A DNA stretch of 64,000 bases from Myxococcales bacterium (GTDB lineage: Bacteria; Myxococcota_A; UBA9042; UBA3505): NCBI GenBank assembly GCA_002728755.1, contig PBVT01000047.1:232509-296508 (forward strand), in the 5' to 3' direction. Every line of letters starts with the position of its first letter. Position 1 is the stretch's first letter. Below the pieces are notes generated by a model. The model searched no databases, was not told the DNA's origin, and saw only the letters and a list, made by a program, of their open reading frames with translations. A program made the translations under genes and the position numbers. This document shows, piece after piece, positions 5,817 to 15,236 of this stretch.

Positions 5817-8744
5817 ATGGCCACTCTGAGTAAAGATCCCCGCGTTATCGACCTGCTCACGGAACTACAATCCGGTCAGCAGGATTGGGCTGATCTACCG
5901 GGTGGCCAGATACTGGCACAGGCTCTCGCTCTCGCCGATCAGATGATCATGCGGACCGAGCCTTTGACCGCCCTTGTAGACCGAATCTCCCTGACGGGTG
6001 CTCCATTCGTCGATGATATCGGGCTCAAATACGAGAGCATCTCCTCCATCATCAAGGATATCTCTCCCATCGGATCGGCTTTCGAGCAAAGCCCACTTCT
6101 ACAACGCTCCACGCGGGCGTTGAATCCCGTACAGCCAGGGTACCAGTTCTTCGATTTTGAAGGCTTGTTGATGGCTAGTCTCGATTGGGGCCTGGCAGAG
6201 GACGTGCACTCGTATGAGCAGGCAGCACAACAAACGCGACGAGAATGGACACTGTTCCAAAATGACCGTGGGAGCCAACAAGTACCGCAGGATACACGGT
6301 CTCCGATTCTACAAACAGCAGGACGCCGGCCGTACCCCATCGTGCAAGGTTCCGACCCTATCCTGGTCGACGCGGAAGGCGTGGTGGACAGCCCCCAAAT
6401 ACAACATCGGGTAGATGACGTCCGATTACAGCGTAAGACCTTACCCGGACTATCCGCCGCTTTGGACACTATGGCGCGGTATGCAGATACACCCGGCGAC
6501 GAAGGCTCTCTTACCGCAACATATGGATTCCGGCCGTCTTCCTTTGGAATGAAACCATCGGTTCTCGATCAAACGTTCGTTCAACCCCAGACCGAGTGGG
6601 AAGCCGAAAATGATCTACAGGCTGGCCCTTCGTCACAGGCACCGATTCGGCGCTGGTCTCTGGGCAAAGCCATAACAAAAGCCAGTACAGAGGAGGCGGG
6701 AAGCCGCCGGCTGCCCCTTTCCATCGAACCGCCAGTGCCTGGAGAGAGCCGAAGCCTCGAAGAGTTCTCCATCGATCGCTCCTTCCTACCCGCTCTAGTA
6801 TCTGGACTGGATGAGGCTGCTCACCAGATCGGTGGAACGACTGGGCAGGAAAATGCAGCGTCCCGCTTCTCCATCGCAAACCTGGACTCGATGGTGCAGG
6901 CTCTGAAACTCTCCTCGCCAACGGAAAGTCAGCTACCACTGTTGTTGGACACACCAGATATGAATCTGGTCATCCCCGCTACAGAGGACCTGGAGTCCGA
7001 ACTGTCCATCGCCTCGCTCGTTCCGCAGACGACAAAGAAAGCGGTAGCAAGGCCGCTTGAGCAGGACATTCTGGTCCAACAGGCCCTCTCTACCCGACTC
7101 GCACAAACGCTTGCTCCCGAGAGTGTCTCCGCCGAACCGACGGCCGTAATGGAGCAGCTTGGATTTGAGCCCCAGATTGGGAGTCCGATAGTACAACGTC
7201 TACCCGATACGGTGGAACAGCGAGCCAATCTCGCAGGGATCACCCCTGAGGTACTATTCAGTCTCGTTACGCAGCCAGCTGTGGCCCAAGCACTTGCCCA
7301 AGGCCCCGACGCATTCTTTTCTCGTCTAGAGCAACGGTCCGCGACGGGCGCGGGTGCAATCTATAAGGATGCTCCCTGGTCCTTGGACGCGACCCTTCTG
7401 GATCTCGACGAGTACGATACCGACGATGCGATTCAAGAGACGACAATCTCCGAAACTACAGCAAAGCCTTCATTATTTGCCTCGAATTCCATTCGCGACA
7501 TCATAACCCGGGCAGCGCGGAAAGCGGGGCCGGGCGGCGACGAGTTGGCGCCTCGTCTAGTGCAGAGGATCGGAAGACAATTCGATCCAACACAGGTAGC
7601 CAGCACCGTCACCAATATGTTGACAGCGCAAGAGTTAACGGAGCTCGTTTCTACCCCGGGACTCAGTGATCGGTTCTCCAACGCTCTCCGCCAGGAACTA
7701 AAAGCCAGCGGCATCCAAGACGCAGCTCTACTCTCTCTCCCAGAGGCCATTGCGGGCCAGAAGCAAATCGCTTCCCCTGCCTCCGATCTCCAACCCCGAG
7801 AGTCGATTCAGATGGCGGCTAAACTAGCCCGCCGGGTTGGCCGAAACCTACGAAAAGTGATGTCGGAACGTATGGCTGGTTTACCGCTCGCAGGTTTTCA
7901 GTGGGAACATGGGCCGCGAGTGCAAACGCTTGAAACCACCATCCAACGGATGATGGAGCAGCGCCAGGCAGAATCACCTACGCGCTCCAGTCTACCCGGT
8001 GAAACAACCGCAGCGTGGATGGACTCGGAACCGACGACCTTCGTAGAGCCCTGGCTTGAGGAGGCCGTCGAATTCTCGATCTCCTCGGAAGTACAACAGT
8101 CAGCGAAACAGGCGAAAGGCCAAGCCACACCAAGCGATGAGCTGGGCCTGGCCTTTGGGCGGGCATGGAAACGTCCAGGCGAAGTATCCATGCGGCTTCG
8201 CACCTTGATGGCCGCATCTGAAACGTCGGACTCTGCCCATCTCGATCAGATCTTCGGCTGGTCGGATCTGGCCCATGTAGACACGAAACCTTCTGGTCAA
8301 AAACCAGATGTATATGCACCCCTGGACTCAGGTGCCCGTCGCTCAAGCTTTGATTCCTCCAGTATGCCCATGCCCGATCTGGGCGAGCGAGTAGAAGCAC
8401 GTGGCGAGGCGGTTCCCCTCGGTCTTACACCGACAGGAAGCAATATGGACCTTGGTCGACTGGCCCATGTCATGTTGCGGCCGACGGCCAACATCCAACG
8501 GGACCTGAACCTCGTCAGTCCTATTACCCAGGTAATGGCACAGGGAGCGCATTTGAAAGAGGCTGACGAACCTGTAGCAGAGGCTCAACCAGCGCAACAA
8601 TCGGAACAAGGCGGAGAAAAAGGCGGTGGTGGTTCCGATAATCTTACGGACGAAGTGGTGGAGCTTTTGAGCCACCAAATCGCTTCAAAGATCGGGCATC
8701 GTATCAAGCTCGACCGGGATCGTGGGGGATCGTGGGATCTCTAA
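5817..8744 (+). CDS. Large eCIS protein of unknown role (possible tape-measure or adaptor)
   Basis: A 975-aa protein with no domain I recognise. It is rich in Gln, Ser, Ala, Pro and Leu, with many helical stretches and disordered segments, no signal peptide and no membrane segments. The last 50 residues hold a Gly/Gln-rich linker followed by DNLTDEVVELLSHQIASKIG and an RIKLDRDRGG end; a similar conserved C-terminal helix occurs in variable-length proteins at this place in other eCIS clusters (from memory, not searched). The length, composition and location between tube 2 and the LysM adaptor make a tape-measure, hub-associated or cargo-loading role possible. No ribosome site is evident before ATG 5817, 64 bases after the previous stop. 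Confidence 0.6.
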   Translation: MATLSKDPRVIDLLTELQSGQQDWADLPGGQILAQALALADQMIMRTEPLTALVDRISLTGAPFVDDIGLKYESISSIIKDISPIGSAFEQSPLLQRSTRALNPVQPGYQFFDFEGLLMASLDWGLAEDVHSYEQAAQQTRREWTLFQNDRGSQQVPQDTRSPILQTAGRRPYPIVQGSDPILVDAEGVVDSPQIQHRVDDVRLQRKTLPGLSAALDTMARYADTPGDEGSLTATYGFRPSSFGMKPSVLDQTFVQPQTEWEAENDLQAGPSSQAPIRRWSLGKAITKASTEEAGSRRLPLSIEPPVPGESRSLEEFSIDRSFLPALVSGLDEAAHQIGGTTGQENAASRFSIANLDSMVQALKLSSPTESQLPLLLDTPDMNLVIPATEDLESELSIASLVPQTTKKAVARPLEQDILVQQALSTRLAQTLAPESVSAEPTAVMEQLGFEPQIGSPIVQRLPDTVEQRANLAGITPEVLFSLVTQPAVAQALAQGPDAFFSRLEQRSATGAGAIYKDAPWSLDATLLDLDEYDTDDAIQETTISETTAKPSLFASNSIRDIITRAARKAGPGGDELAPRLVQRIGRQFDPTQVASTVTNMLTAQELTELVSTPGLSDRFSNALRQELKASGIQDAALLSLPEAIAGQKQIASPASDLQPRESIQMAAKLARRVGRNLRKVMSERMAGLPLAGFQWEHGPRVQTLETTIQRMMEQRQAESPTRSSLPGETTAAWMDSEPTTFVEPWLEEAVEFSISSEVQQSAKQAKGQATPSDELGLAFGRAWKRPGEVSMRLRTLMAASETSDSAHLDQIFGWSDLAHVDTKPSGQKPDVYAPLDSGARRSSFDSSSMPMPDLGERVEARGEAVPLGLTPTGSNMDLGRLAHVMLRPTANIQRDLNLVSPITQVMAQGAHLKEADEPVAEAQPAQQSEQGGEKGGGGSDNLTDEVVELLSHQIASKIGHRIKLDRDRGGSWDL

Positions 8745-8794
8745 CGAAAATCGTATGTGTTTCTTCAGTGGACACTATATTTTGAGGACATGAA

Positions 8795-9550
8795 ATGGCA
8801 CGAGATATTATACCGACACGCAACACCATCCGAGATAAAGCCACCAAGGCCGGTAAAGACGCAGTCAACAAAGCGCTCGGCTCCAGTGGAATCTTAAAGG
8901 GCTTTGCGCAAGCGACCCTGACGCCTATCGACGGCAAGGATCAAGAACCCTTTGTCTTCATGTTCAATCCCAACTCGATCCAGATGAGCAAGAAGGTCCA
9001 ATGGGACGAAAAGCCGGAACAGGGAAACGATCAAGGACGCCAACAGTTCAAGTCAGGTATGGCCTGGGACTTAAAGCTTCCCGAAATCATCATCGACACC
9101 TACGAAACCAAAGAAGATGTCAGTGGTGACCAGTACGTCGGTAAATTGGAGACCTTCCTATATGTCGAGGAAGAGACCCACGCGGCGCCGCGGCTCATGT
9201 TTGCCTTTGGGGAGTTTGCCCCAGACTTTGCCTTTGTGGCGACCGGTCTGGACGTTACCTATGAGATGTTCCTGGCCAACGGTACGCCCGTCCGAGCGAA
9301 GGCTTCGTTAACCCTGAAAAGTTACGAGACAAATAAGGAACGACAAGACGGGGCTGGAGATACCAGTAACGCATCACCCGATCATGCACGTATCTACACG
9401 GTACGCCGTGGAGATACTCTGGCGATGATCTCTCAGTATGCCTATGACACTCCAAACAAATGGCGCCATATCGCGAGCTATAACGATATCGAAGACCCGC
9501 TCCGACTGAATCCGGGCACACGCCTCTTATTGCCCCCCATTCTGAAATAG
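8795..9550 (+). CDS. LysM-domain tube-spike adaptor (Afp7/Pvc7-like)
   Basis: A 251-aa protein. The first ~175 residues match the eCIS/phage CIS tube-spike adaptor family (FVFMFNPNSIQMSKKVQW near residue 50, WDLKLPEIIIDTYETKEDVS, an RAKASLTLKSYE strand). The C-terminal ~50 residues are a LysM domain (IYTVRRGDTLAMISQYAYD through RLNPGTRLLLPP). In Afp/PVC and myophage particles this adaptor joins the tube to the spike hub; the LysM motif occurs in the equivalent phage gp53/Afp7 proteins and may help hold the baseplate together. The start has tgagga upstream. It lies 15 bases before the spike gene. Confidence 0.9.
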   Translation: MARDIIPTRNTIRDKATKAGKDAVNKALGSSGILKGFAQATLTPIDGKDQEPFVFMFNPNSIQMSKKVQWDEKPEQGNDQGRQQFKSGMAWDLKLPEIIIDTYETKEDVSGDQYVGKLETFLYVEEETHAAPRLMFAFGEFAPDFAFVATGLDVTYEMFLANGTPVRAKASLTLKSYETNKERQDGAGDTSNASPDHARIYTVRRGDTLAMISQYAYDTPNKWRHIASYNDIEDPLRLNPGTRLLLPPILK

Positions 9551-9565
9551 GTAGAGGAGCCTCTA

Positions 9566-10789
9566 ATGGTCCGACCAAAGAGAGAAGAAACCCAAGCCGC
9601 ACTCCTCAATATATCGATTGGGGGGACGGATATGTTTTCGATGTCCAAAGGGGAAGTCAGCTCGGATAAGCGTGCCATCAACCTTAAAGAGCTGGTCGTC
9701 GAACAAAAGCTGGATTCTCCGGACTATTTCCGTATCCGCTATGTGGCACAGGAGCTGGGAAAACGCATCGATCTGAACGCCATGAAACAAGGAGCTGAGG
9801 TCAACATCAATATTGGCTTTGATGAAGCCAAGCCGCTCTTTACCGGTGAGGTAAGCTACATCAACGCAGGGTTTGGCTCGAAGCTTGATTCCAGCATTGA
9901 AATTGGTGGGTTCGACAAACTCCATCGACTCACTCGCGGCAAAGAATCACGAACATGGGGCGATGCCCATATGATCCCAGCCGATCACGCAAGTGTTCTT
10001 GAAGAAGTAATTACTAAATCCGGACCAACGGACGCCGCCGGTGACGATGGCCTGACTTTCACTATGGAAGCAGAGCAGAGCCGTTCGGAAGCATATCTTC
10101 CCCAATATAACGAAAATAATTACCAGTTCATTCGACGCTTGGGCGCAGACGACAACCAGCCATTCGACATGGACAGCAGCACAGACCCGACAACAATTAC
10201 CTACGGCAAACCAGAAGAACCGCCTTCACCGTTTCTGACCGTCTGCTTTGATAAAGTGGCGGACGAGCAATCTATACGTGGGGAGCGAGTCAACTTTCGA
10301 GCATCGACGGTTCGCCAGGTATCCAAAGTCGTCGTACGAGGCTGGGATCCGAATCAGAAAAAGACAATCATCGGAACAGCCGAACAATCCTCTGTGAGTT
10401 ACGGGGTTACTCCTGGCCACGAGGTCGCAGGCCAGGCGTATTGGGGTGCTACGAATGCAGGTAAGGTCCACATCATCAACGACCACCCGGTCTTCAGTGT
10501 GGACGAAGCAAACGCCCTGGCCCAGTCGGTATTTGACCAATTATCGATGGATTTCGTGACGGGTGACTGTGAAATACTCGGAACAGCAGAGCTCCGCCCC
10601 GGCATGTTTGTCGGTTTCCGAGGCTACGGTACGCAGTTTGATGGCACCTATCTGGTAACAGAAGTGTCTCATGTCTTTATGCCCGGCATAATCAACTACC
10701 AGACCACGTTTTCCTTCGCTCGAAATGGGGGCGATGAAATGGTGGACGGTGCTACGGCTGCGGCCGGTGAGGAAAGTGTCGTTGCCTAG
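9566..10789 (+). CDS. VgrG-like spike / hub protein (Afp8-like)
   Basis: A 407-aa protein of the phage late-control D / VgrG family, which forms the trimeric hub and spike under the tube. Visible family features are the N-terminal barrel with DSPDYFRIRYVAQELGKRID and FTGEVSYINAGFG, the central HRLTRGKESRTWGDA segment, LPQYNENNYQFIRRLG near residue 180, and the C-terminal domain with GMFVGFRGYGTQFDGTYLVT. It is shorter than type VI VgrG proteins, as expected for eCIS spikes, and has no obvious toxin extension. The start is supported by agaggagc 8 bases upstream. No separate PAAR tip gene is seen next to it. Confidence 0.9.
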   Translation: MVRPKREETQAALLNISIGGTDMFSMSKGEVSSDKRAINLKELVVEQKLDSPDYFRIRYVAQELGKRIDLNAMKQGAEVNINIGFDEAKPLFTGEVSYINAGFGSKLDSSIEIGGFDKLHRLTRGKESRTWGDAHMIPADHASVLEEVITKSGPTDAAGDDGLTFTMEAEQSRSEAYLPQYNENNYQFIRRLGADDNQPFDMDSSTDPTTITYGKPEEPPSPFLTVCFDKVADEQSIRGERVNFRASTVRQVSKVVVRGWDPNQKKTIIGTAEQSSVSYGVTPGHEVAGQAYWGATNAGKVHIINDHPVFSVDEANALAQSVFDQLSMDFVTGDCEILGTAELRPGMFVGFRGYGTQFDGTYLVTEVSHVFMPGIINYQTTFSFARNGGDEMVDGATAAAGEESVVA

Positions 10790-10898
10790 CGACGGTGCTG
10801 AAGTATCCTCTCCCCGCTTCCCCATCTACATTCGGTTGACACTACAGCCCTGTACGCTACACTCGCTCGGCGCCGTCGGCGGTGCGGTGGGTCATTTC

Positions 10899-10918
10899 TG
10901 CCCACTTCGTAGTGGGCA
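10899..10918 (+). promoter_or_regulatory. Short hairpin between spike and gp25 genes
   Basis: tgcccact / agtgggca form a perfect 8-bp stem with a tcgt tetraloop 15 bases before the gp25-like start. It is followed by aaag rather than T, so it is not a plain terminator. It is close enough to the start to affect translation of the next gene. Confidence 0.45.
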
Positions 10919-10933
10919 AAAGTTAGTACACGA

Positions 10934-11335
10934 ATGAAGAAGAATTTCCTCGGAAAAGGGCTCGGGTTTCCACTCCGCGTAACAAACCGCGGTGAGTTGG
11001 CATTATCCGAAGGCGAGCAATCCATAGCCGAAAGCATTCGGCTCATCATCGGTACGGCTCCCGGTGAGCGGGTTATGCGACCAGATTTCGGATGCAGAAT
11101 CCACGAGATTGTCTTCCACCCCAATAACCCAAGTACAGCTTCGCTCGCCGCCTATTATATTCAGGAAGCGCTGATCAAATGGGAACCCAGGATTCGCCAG
11201 GTCAAAGTCGATGCCTATCCTGATCCGTCGTCAGAGAACGTGCTACAGCTGAGCATCCGGTATCAGATCATCACGACAAATAACGTGAAGAACATGGTAT
11301 ATCCTTTCTATCTCCGTAGAGAGGAGGTCCTATGA
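10934..11335 (+). CDS. gp25-like baseplate wedge protein (Afp9-like)
   Basis: A 133-aa protein of the gp25/GPW family, a baseplate wedge subunit that starts sheath assembly. The family signature is clear: FLGKGLGFPLRV, SIAESIRLIIGTAPGERVMRPDFGC with the conserved EPR-like 'ERVMRPDFG' core, then the helix around IQEALIKWEPRIRQVKV. The length is typical. The upstream ribosome site is weak and overlaps a hairpin. The gene ends in a 4-bp overlap (atga) with the J-type baseplate gene, so the two are translationally coupled. Confidence 0.93.
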   Translation: MKKNFLGKGLGFPLRVTNRGELALSEGEQSIAESIRLIIGTAPGERVMRPDFGCRIHEIVFHPNNPSTASLAAYYIQEALIKWEPRIRQVKVDAYPDPSSENVLQLSIRYQIITTNNVKNMVYPFYLRREEVL

Positions 11336-14316
11336 TACCCAAGCCGAATCTAGATGATCGCACGTTTCAGGATATCGTAGACGAAGCAATTCGCTTGATT
11401 CCCCAGTATTGTCCCGAATGGAACAACCTGAACCCATCCGACCCTGGGGTAGCGCTCATCGAGCTCTTCGCATGGATGACGGAGATCATGCTCTATCGGC
11501 TCAATCGCGTGCCGGAGAAAAATCTTCTCACCTTCCTGGAGCTGATGGGTATCGAGCCACGCCCGCCGCAACCTGCGCATACGGTGTTAACCTTCGAGCT
11601 CAATGAACGAGCCGATAGTGTAGACATTCCCGCTCGCCTACCGGTCGAGACTCGGCCCACGGCAGAAGATCGGGCGGTGGTCTTTGAGACGGTGCGTGCT
11701 TTTACCGCAACAAACGCCAAAATTCAGGGTGCGTTTACGCAATACCACGATGACTTCTCGAACCACACCGAGGCCCTGGCGAACCCGACCGAGAGTATTG
11801 AACCCTTTCTAGGGGTTCGTACGATTGATCGCTTTATCTACATCGCGGACAGTCGTTTCCAATATCTGACCTCACCGTCTCTTCTGACGGTTGAATTCGA
11901 GGTCCCGGCGTCAAGCGATAAAGAAATCACGCGCTCACTCTCCTGGAGTTTCTGGGACGGCGAGCGATGGACGGAACTTGATGAAGCACCTATCGACATG
12001 CCAGCAAATTTTGCAGCTTTCGAAGGGCCGATTCCAATCGAAACATCGGAACAAAATGGTCAGGAAGGGTATTGGATACGGGCCCAGCTTGCAGAAATCC
12101 CTGATGAGTCCGTCGTCCTTGAAGGCATCCGTGCCCGGGTCGAAGTGCGAGGCGATGGGCTGGTACCGGACAAGCTATTCCTGAATCCAGAAGAAACCCT
12201 TTTTGTCCCGCTAGATTCCGAACGGAATGTGCACGTCCTGGGTCGTGAACCATCCGTCGAAAGTACCCTGTATATTGCCGCAAACGACCTGTTCGCGATG
12301 CCCAATGTCATGGTCAAGATAGAGGCCTCCCTCGTAGAGCAATCCATTGCCCCCAGGCCAACCCCGTCGGAAGACCTGGAGCTGGCCTGGGAATTCCACG
12401 ATGGAAAACGGTGGCGTCCCCTCGGGAAAACCGGACCTGGCGTCAAAAAGACCGTCGACGCGTACGGGTTTGAGGACAATACGCAGGCCTTCATGCAATC
12501 CGGAATCATTCGGTTTATGCGTCCCAAGACAATGAAAGCTGTGAAAGTAAACGGCATAGAAGCCATGTGGGTTCGATGTCGGATTCTTTCCGGTGATTAT
12601 GGAGCTCCGGGAACATACGAGCTCGATGGGGACCGATGGGTATGGCACGAAGACCGACCTCTCACTCCTCCGGTGCTCAAGTATCTAGCGCTCAAATTCC
12701 AGGAAGAAGATCGATCGGTAGAAAACGTACTCTCCTACAACGACTTTCAACTGGTTGATCATTCACAGGACGCAGCACGTGAAGGACGTTCTATCGAACC
12801 GTTCAGCGTGACATCGGAAGAATGTCCCACCTTCTACCTTTGTTTTGACCAGATGTTCCCACATGGTCAGAGCCATCTCTATGTTCGGGTCGACGAGCAT
12901 GACGAAAGTCGTGTGGGTGGTATCGCAGGTGAAGGTAACGCAGATCCAGACGCCTTGAACCTACAAGAGCAATCTCTCGTATGGGAATATTGGGACGGAC
13001 GCCGCTGGCGTGACCTTCCCGTCGAAGACAACACTCGTAATCTAACGCAGAGTGGCTTCATCTCCTTCATCGCTCCGAAGAAACAAGGGGAAGGAAAGCG
13101 ATTCGGAATAAGTGGTCATTGGTATCGTGTACGCCTGGAGATGGGTGGTTACCATGTGCCACCAAAGATTCAGGCCATCCAACTGAATGCGGTCGACGCC
13201 TACAATATGACCACGTTCGAGGAAAGCATACTTGGCAATAGCGAAGCACTGCCAAACCAAACATATAATTTCCCGAGAGGACCTGTTCTCGCTGGGCAAC
13301 ATGTTCATGTCATTGAAAAAGAAAAACCCTCGGCGAAGGAAACCCGGGTGGTTGAAGGTCACTTCGGAAAAAAGGCGATCGTGGAACACCCGGATGGTGG
13401 TTGGCGAGTGCCGTGGATCGAAGTCGACAACTTCTTTGAGTCCGAGGCGACTTCGCGACATTACGTAAAAGACACCATGACCAATGAAATCCGATTTGGT
13501 GATGGTATCAAGGGTAAGATTCCACCGAAGGGCGCTCGAAATATTCGAGCTCGTATGTACCAGGTCGGTGGAGGCGAGCGCGGAAACGTTGCCTCCCAGA
13601 GCATCGTCGTGATGCGTAAACCTCTGGCCTATGTAGAGGGAGTAACCAACCCCTATCCAGCTACGGGCGGGAGCGACATTGAGACGGTGGAATCTGTAAT
13701 TCAACGCGGTCCCTATATTCTGAAGAGCCGCCAGCGCGCCGTTACAGCCGAAGACTTCGAGTGGTTGTCAAAGCAAGCAAGCCCGAGCGTCGCTCGTGTG
13801 AAATGCCTGCCAACGAAAGACCGAGAGGGGGAAGTGAGCGTTGTCATCGTTCCTTCCATCCCAAAGGGTCACTCCGACTTTATGAATAAGCCGGTTCCGT
13901 CTCTCGCACTATTGCGCCAGGTAAAAAAGCAGTTGAACCGGCATAAATTGGTGACGACCATTCTGCACGTGCGGAAACCGCGCTACCGAGAGTTTGATGT
14001 CGAGGTTGAGGTCTACCGTCGAGCGACGGGACCTAGCCAGCGTCTAAATCGAGAGATCGACAGCTCCGTTCGCATGTTCACTCACCCCCTCGCAGGTGGA
14101 CGTGATCAGATGGGCTGGCCCTTTGGACGGAGTATCTACAAGGTCGACCTGTTCCATGTAATCGAAGAGGTTCCAGACGTAGATCTCGTTCACCGTATTC
14201 ATATCTTTGATGTTCAGGAAGAACGTGAGGTTGATTACCTCCACCTGAACGAAGATGAACTTCCATTCGTTCGCAATATCAGCATCACCGAACGTAGCCG
14301 CGAACAAATCCTTTAG
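11332..14316 (+). CDS. J-type baseplate assembly protein (Afp11-like)
   Basis: A 994-aa protein of the eCIS baseplate J / 'putative baseplate assembly protein' family, the large wedge component equivalent to phage gp6/J. The N-terminus has the family motif PEWNNLNPSDPGVALIELFA followed by WMTEIMLYRLNRVPEKN and LELMGIEPRPPQPA. Two beta-rich modules in the middle each contain a WEFHDGKRW / WEYWDGRRW motif. The C-terminal J domain holds IRFGDGIKGKIPPKGARNI, YQVGGGERGNV and a TAEDFEWL segment. The start has gaggaggtcct upstream and overlaps gp25. The length is within the range for Afp11 homologues. Confidence 0.92.
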   Translation: MIPKPNLDDRTFQDIVDEAIRLIPQYCPEWNNLNPSDPGVALIELFAWMTEIMLYRLNRVPEKNLLTFLELMGIEPRPPQPAHTVLTFELNERADSVDIPARLPVETRPTAEDRAVVFETVRAFTATNAKIQGAFTQYHDDFSNHTEALANPTESIEPFLGVRTIDRFIYIADSRFQYLTSPSLLTVEFEVPASSDKEITRSLSWSFWDGERWTELDEAPIDMPANFAAFEGPIPIETSEQNGQEGYWIRAQLAEIPDESVVLEGIRARVEVRGDGLVPDKLFLNPEETLFVPLDSERNVHVLGREPSVESTLYIAANDLFAMPNVMVKIEASLVEQSIAPRPTPSEDLELAWEFHDGKRWRPLGKTGPGVKKTVDAYGFEDNTQAFMQSGIIRFMRPKTMKAVKVNGIEAMWVRCRILSGDYGAPGTYELDGDRWVWHEDRPLTPPVLKYLALKFQEEDRSVENVLSYNDFQLVDHSQDAAREGRSIEPFSVTSEECPTFYLCFDQMFPHGQSHLYVRVDEHDESRVGGIAGEGNADPDALNLQEQSLVWEYWDGRRWRDLPVEDNTRNLTQSGFISFIAPKKQGEGKRFGISGHWYRVRLEMGGYHVPPKIQAIQLNAVDAYNMTTFEESILGNSEALPNQTYNFPRGPVLAGQHVHVIEKEKPSAKETRVVEGHFGKKAIVEHPDGGWRVPWIEVDNFFESEATSRHYVKDTMTNEIRFGDGIKGKIPPKGARNIRARMYQVGGGERGNVASQSIVVMRKPLAYVEGVTNPYPATGGSDIETVESVIQRGPYILKSRQRAVTAEDFEWLSKQASPSVARVKCLPTKDREGEVSVVIVPSIPKGHSDFMNKPVPSLALLRQVKKQLNRHKLVTTILHVRKPRYREFDVEVEVYRRATGPSQRLNREIDSSVRMFTHPLAGGRDQMGWPFGRSIYKVDLFHVIEEVPDVDLVHRIHIFDVQEEREVDYLHLNEDELPFVRNISITERSREQIL

Positions 14317-14324
14317 GCGACCCA

Positions 14325-15236
14325 ATGCCCACAACCCAGACACAAACGAACATATCCAAGAGAAGCGTCGTTCCCGACGTAAAGGATGTTCATATGGCCT
14401 CGGCCATTCTTATGCTCCGGAATGCTGGGTTCGAGAGGTACACCTACCGCTTTACGGAAACGTATGCCCGAGATTATGCGGTCGTTCATCAATCGCCTGC
14501 TGCCGGCTCTCTCATGGACATCCAAACCGAAGTGTCCCTGGACGTAGCCCAAACCAATTGGGTGAATTTTCTACCCACGGCGTTCCGGCAGAGCGATATG
14601 GAAAGTCCGGATTTTCTCCGGAACTTCCTATTCATTTTCCAACACCTGCACGCCCAGACCGAGATCAAGATCCAGGATCTTCATAAGATCTTCGATCCTC
14701 TCGAAACCGAGCCAGACTTTATTCCATGGTTGGCCGGTTGGGTGGGCCTGGTTATGGCTCCCGAATGGGATGAAGATACGCGCCGACGATGGGTGCGTGA
14801 TGCACCACGACTGTACGCAAGACGTGGAACCCGCGATGCCCTGCTCGAACATATCCGAGTCTTTACGGGCCTAGAAGCTGACATCGAAGAAAATCGTTGG
14901 CCATACCCAGGTTTTCGCGTTGGCGTTTTCGGTATGGTCGGCATCGACTCCATCGTCACCCCAACCATTGCAAGGGAACATGCATTTATCGTGCATATCC
15001 CCGTCCAATACGAAGAGATTTCAACCCAGAAACTTCTTCGGCTCCATCAGGTAATCCAGATGGAAAAGCCAGCCCATACAATCTACTTCGTCCAGTTCCA
15101 GAAAGATGAACATCACGAACGACAACGTGCCTTTCTGGCGGTGGGCGAACAGGCGATTGGCGTCAAAGCCGAAAGTGCCGAGACCCCCAATTCTGACAAC
15201 ACCGACTCGAACAATGCTGGAGGTCAAACCCAATGA
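14325..15236 (+). CDS. PASTA domain fused to tail protein I (Afp12-like)
   Basis: A 303-aa protein. Residues ~12-75 look like one PASTA domain (VVPDVKDVHMASAILMLRNA, then VVHQSPAAGSLM and SLDVAQ). Residues ~78-250 are a phage tail protein I domain: NFLPTAFRQSD, FLRNFLFIFQHL, IHKIFDPLETEPDFIPWLAGW-type wedge motif (here with LHK), and LYARRGTRDALLEHIRVFTG. Tail protein I closes the baseplate and links it to the fibres. The C-terminal ~30 residues are low complexity. The upstream ribosome site is weak, 8 bases after the J gene. It overlaps the next gene by 4 bases. Confidence 0.87.
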   Translation: MPTTQTQTNISKRSVVPDVKDVHMASAILMLRNAGFERYTYRFTETYARDYAVVHQSPAAGSLMDIQTEVSLDVAQTNWVNFLPTAFRQSDMESPDFLRNFLFIFQHLHAQTEIKIQDLHKIFDPLETEPDFIPWLAGWVGLVMAPEWDEDTRRRWVRDAPRLYARRGTRDALLEHIRVFTGLEADIEENRWPYPGFRVGVFGMVGIDSIVTPTIAREHAFIVHIPVQYEEISTQKLLRLHQVIQMEKPAHTIYFVQFQKDEHHERQRAFLAVGEQAIGVKAESAETPNSDNTDSNNAGGQTQ

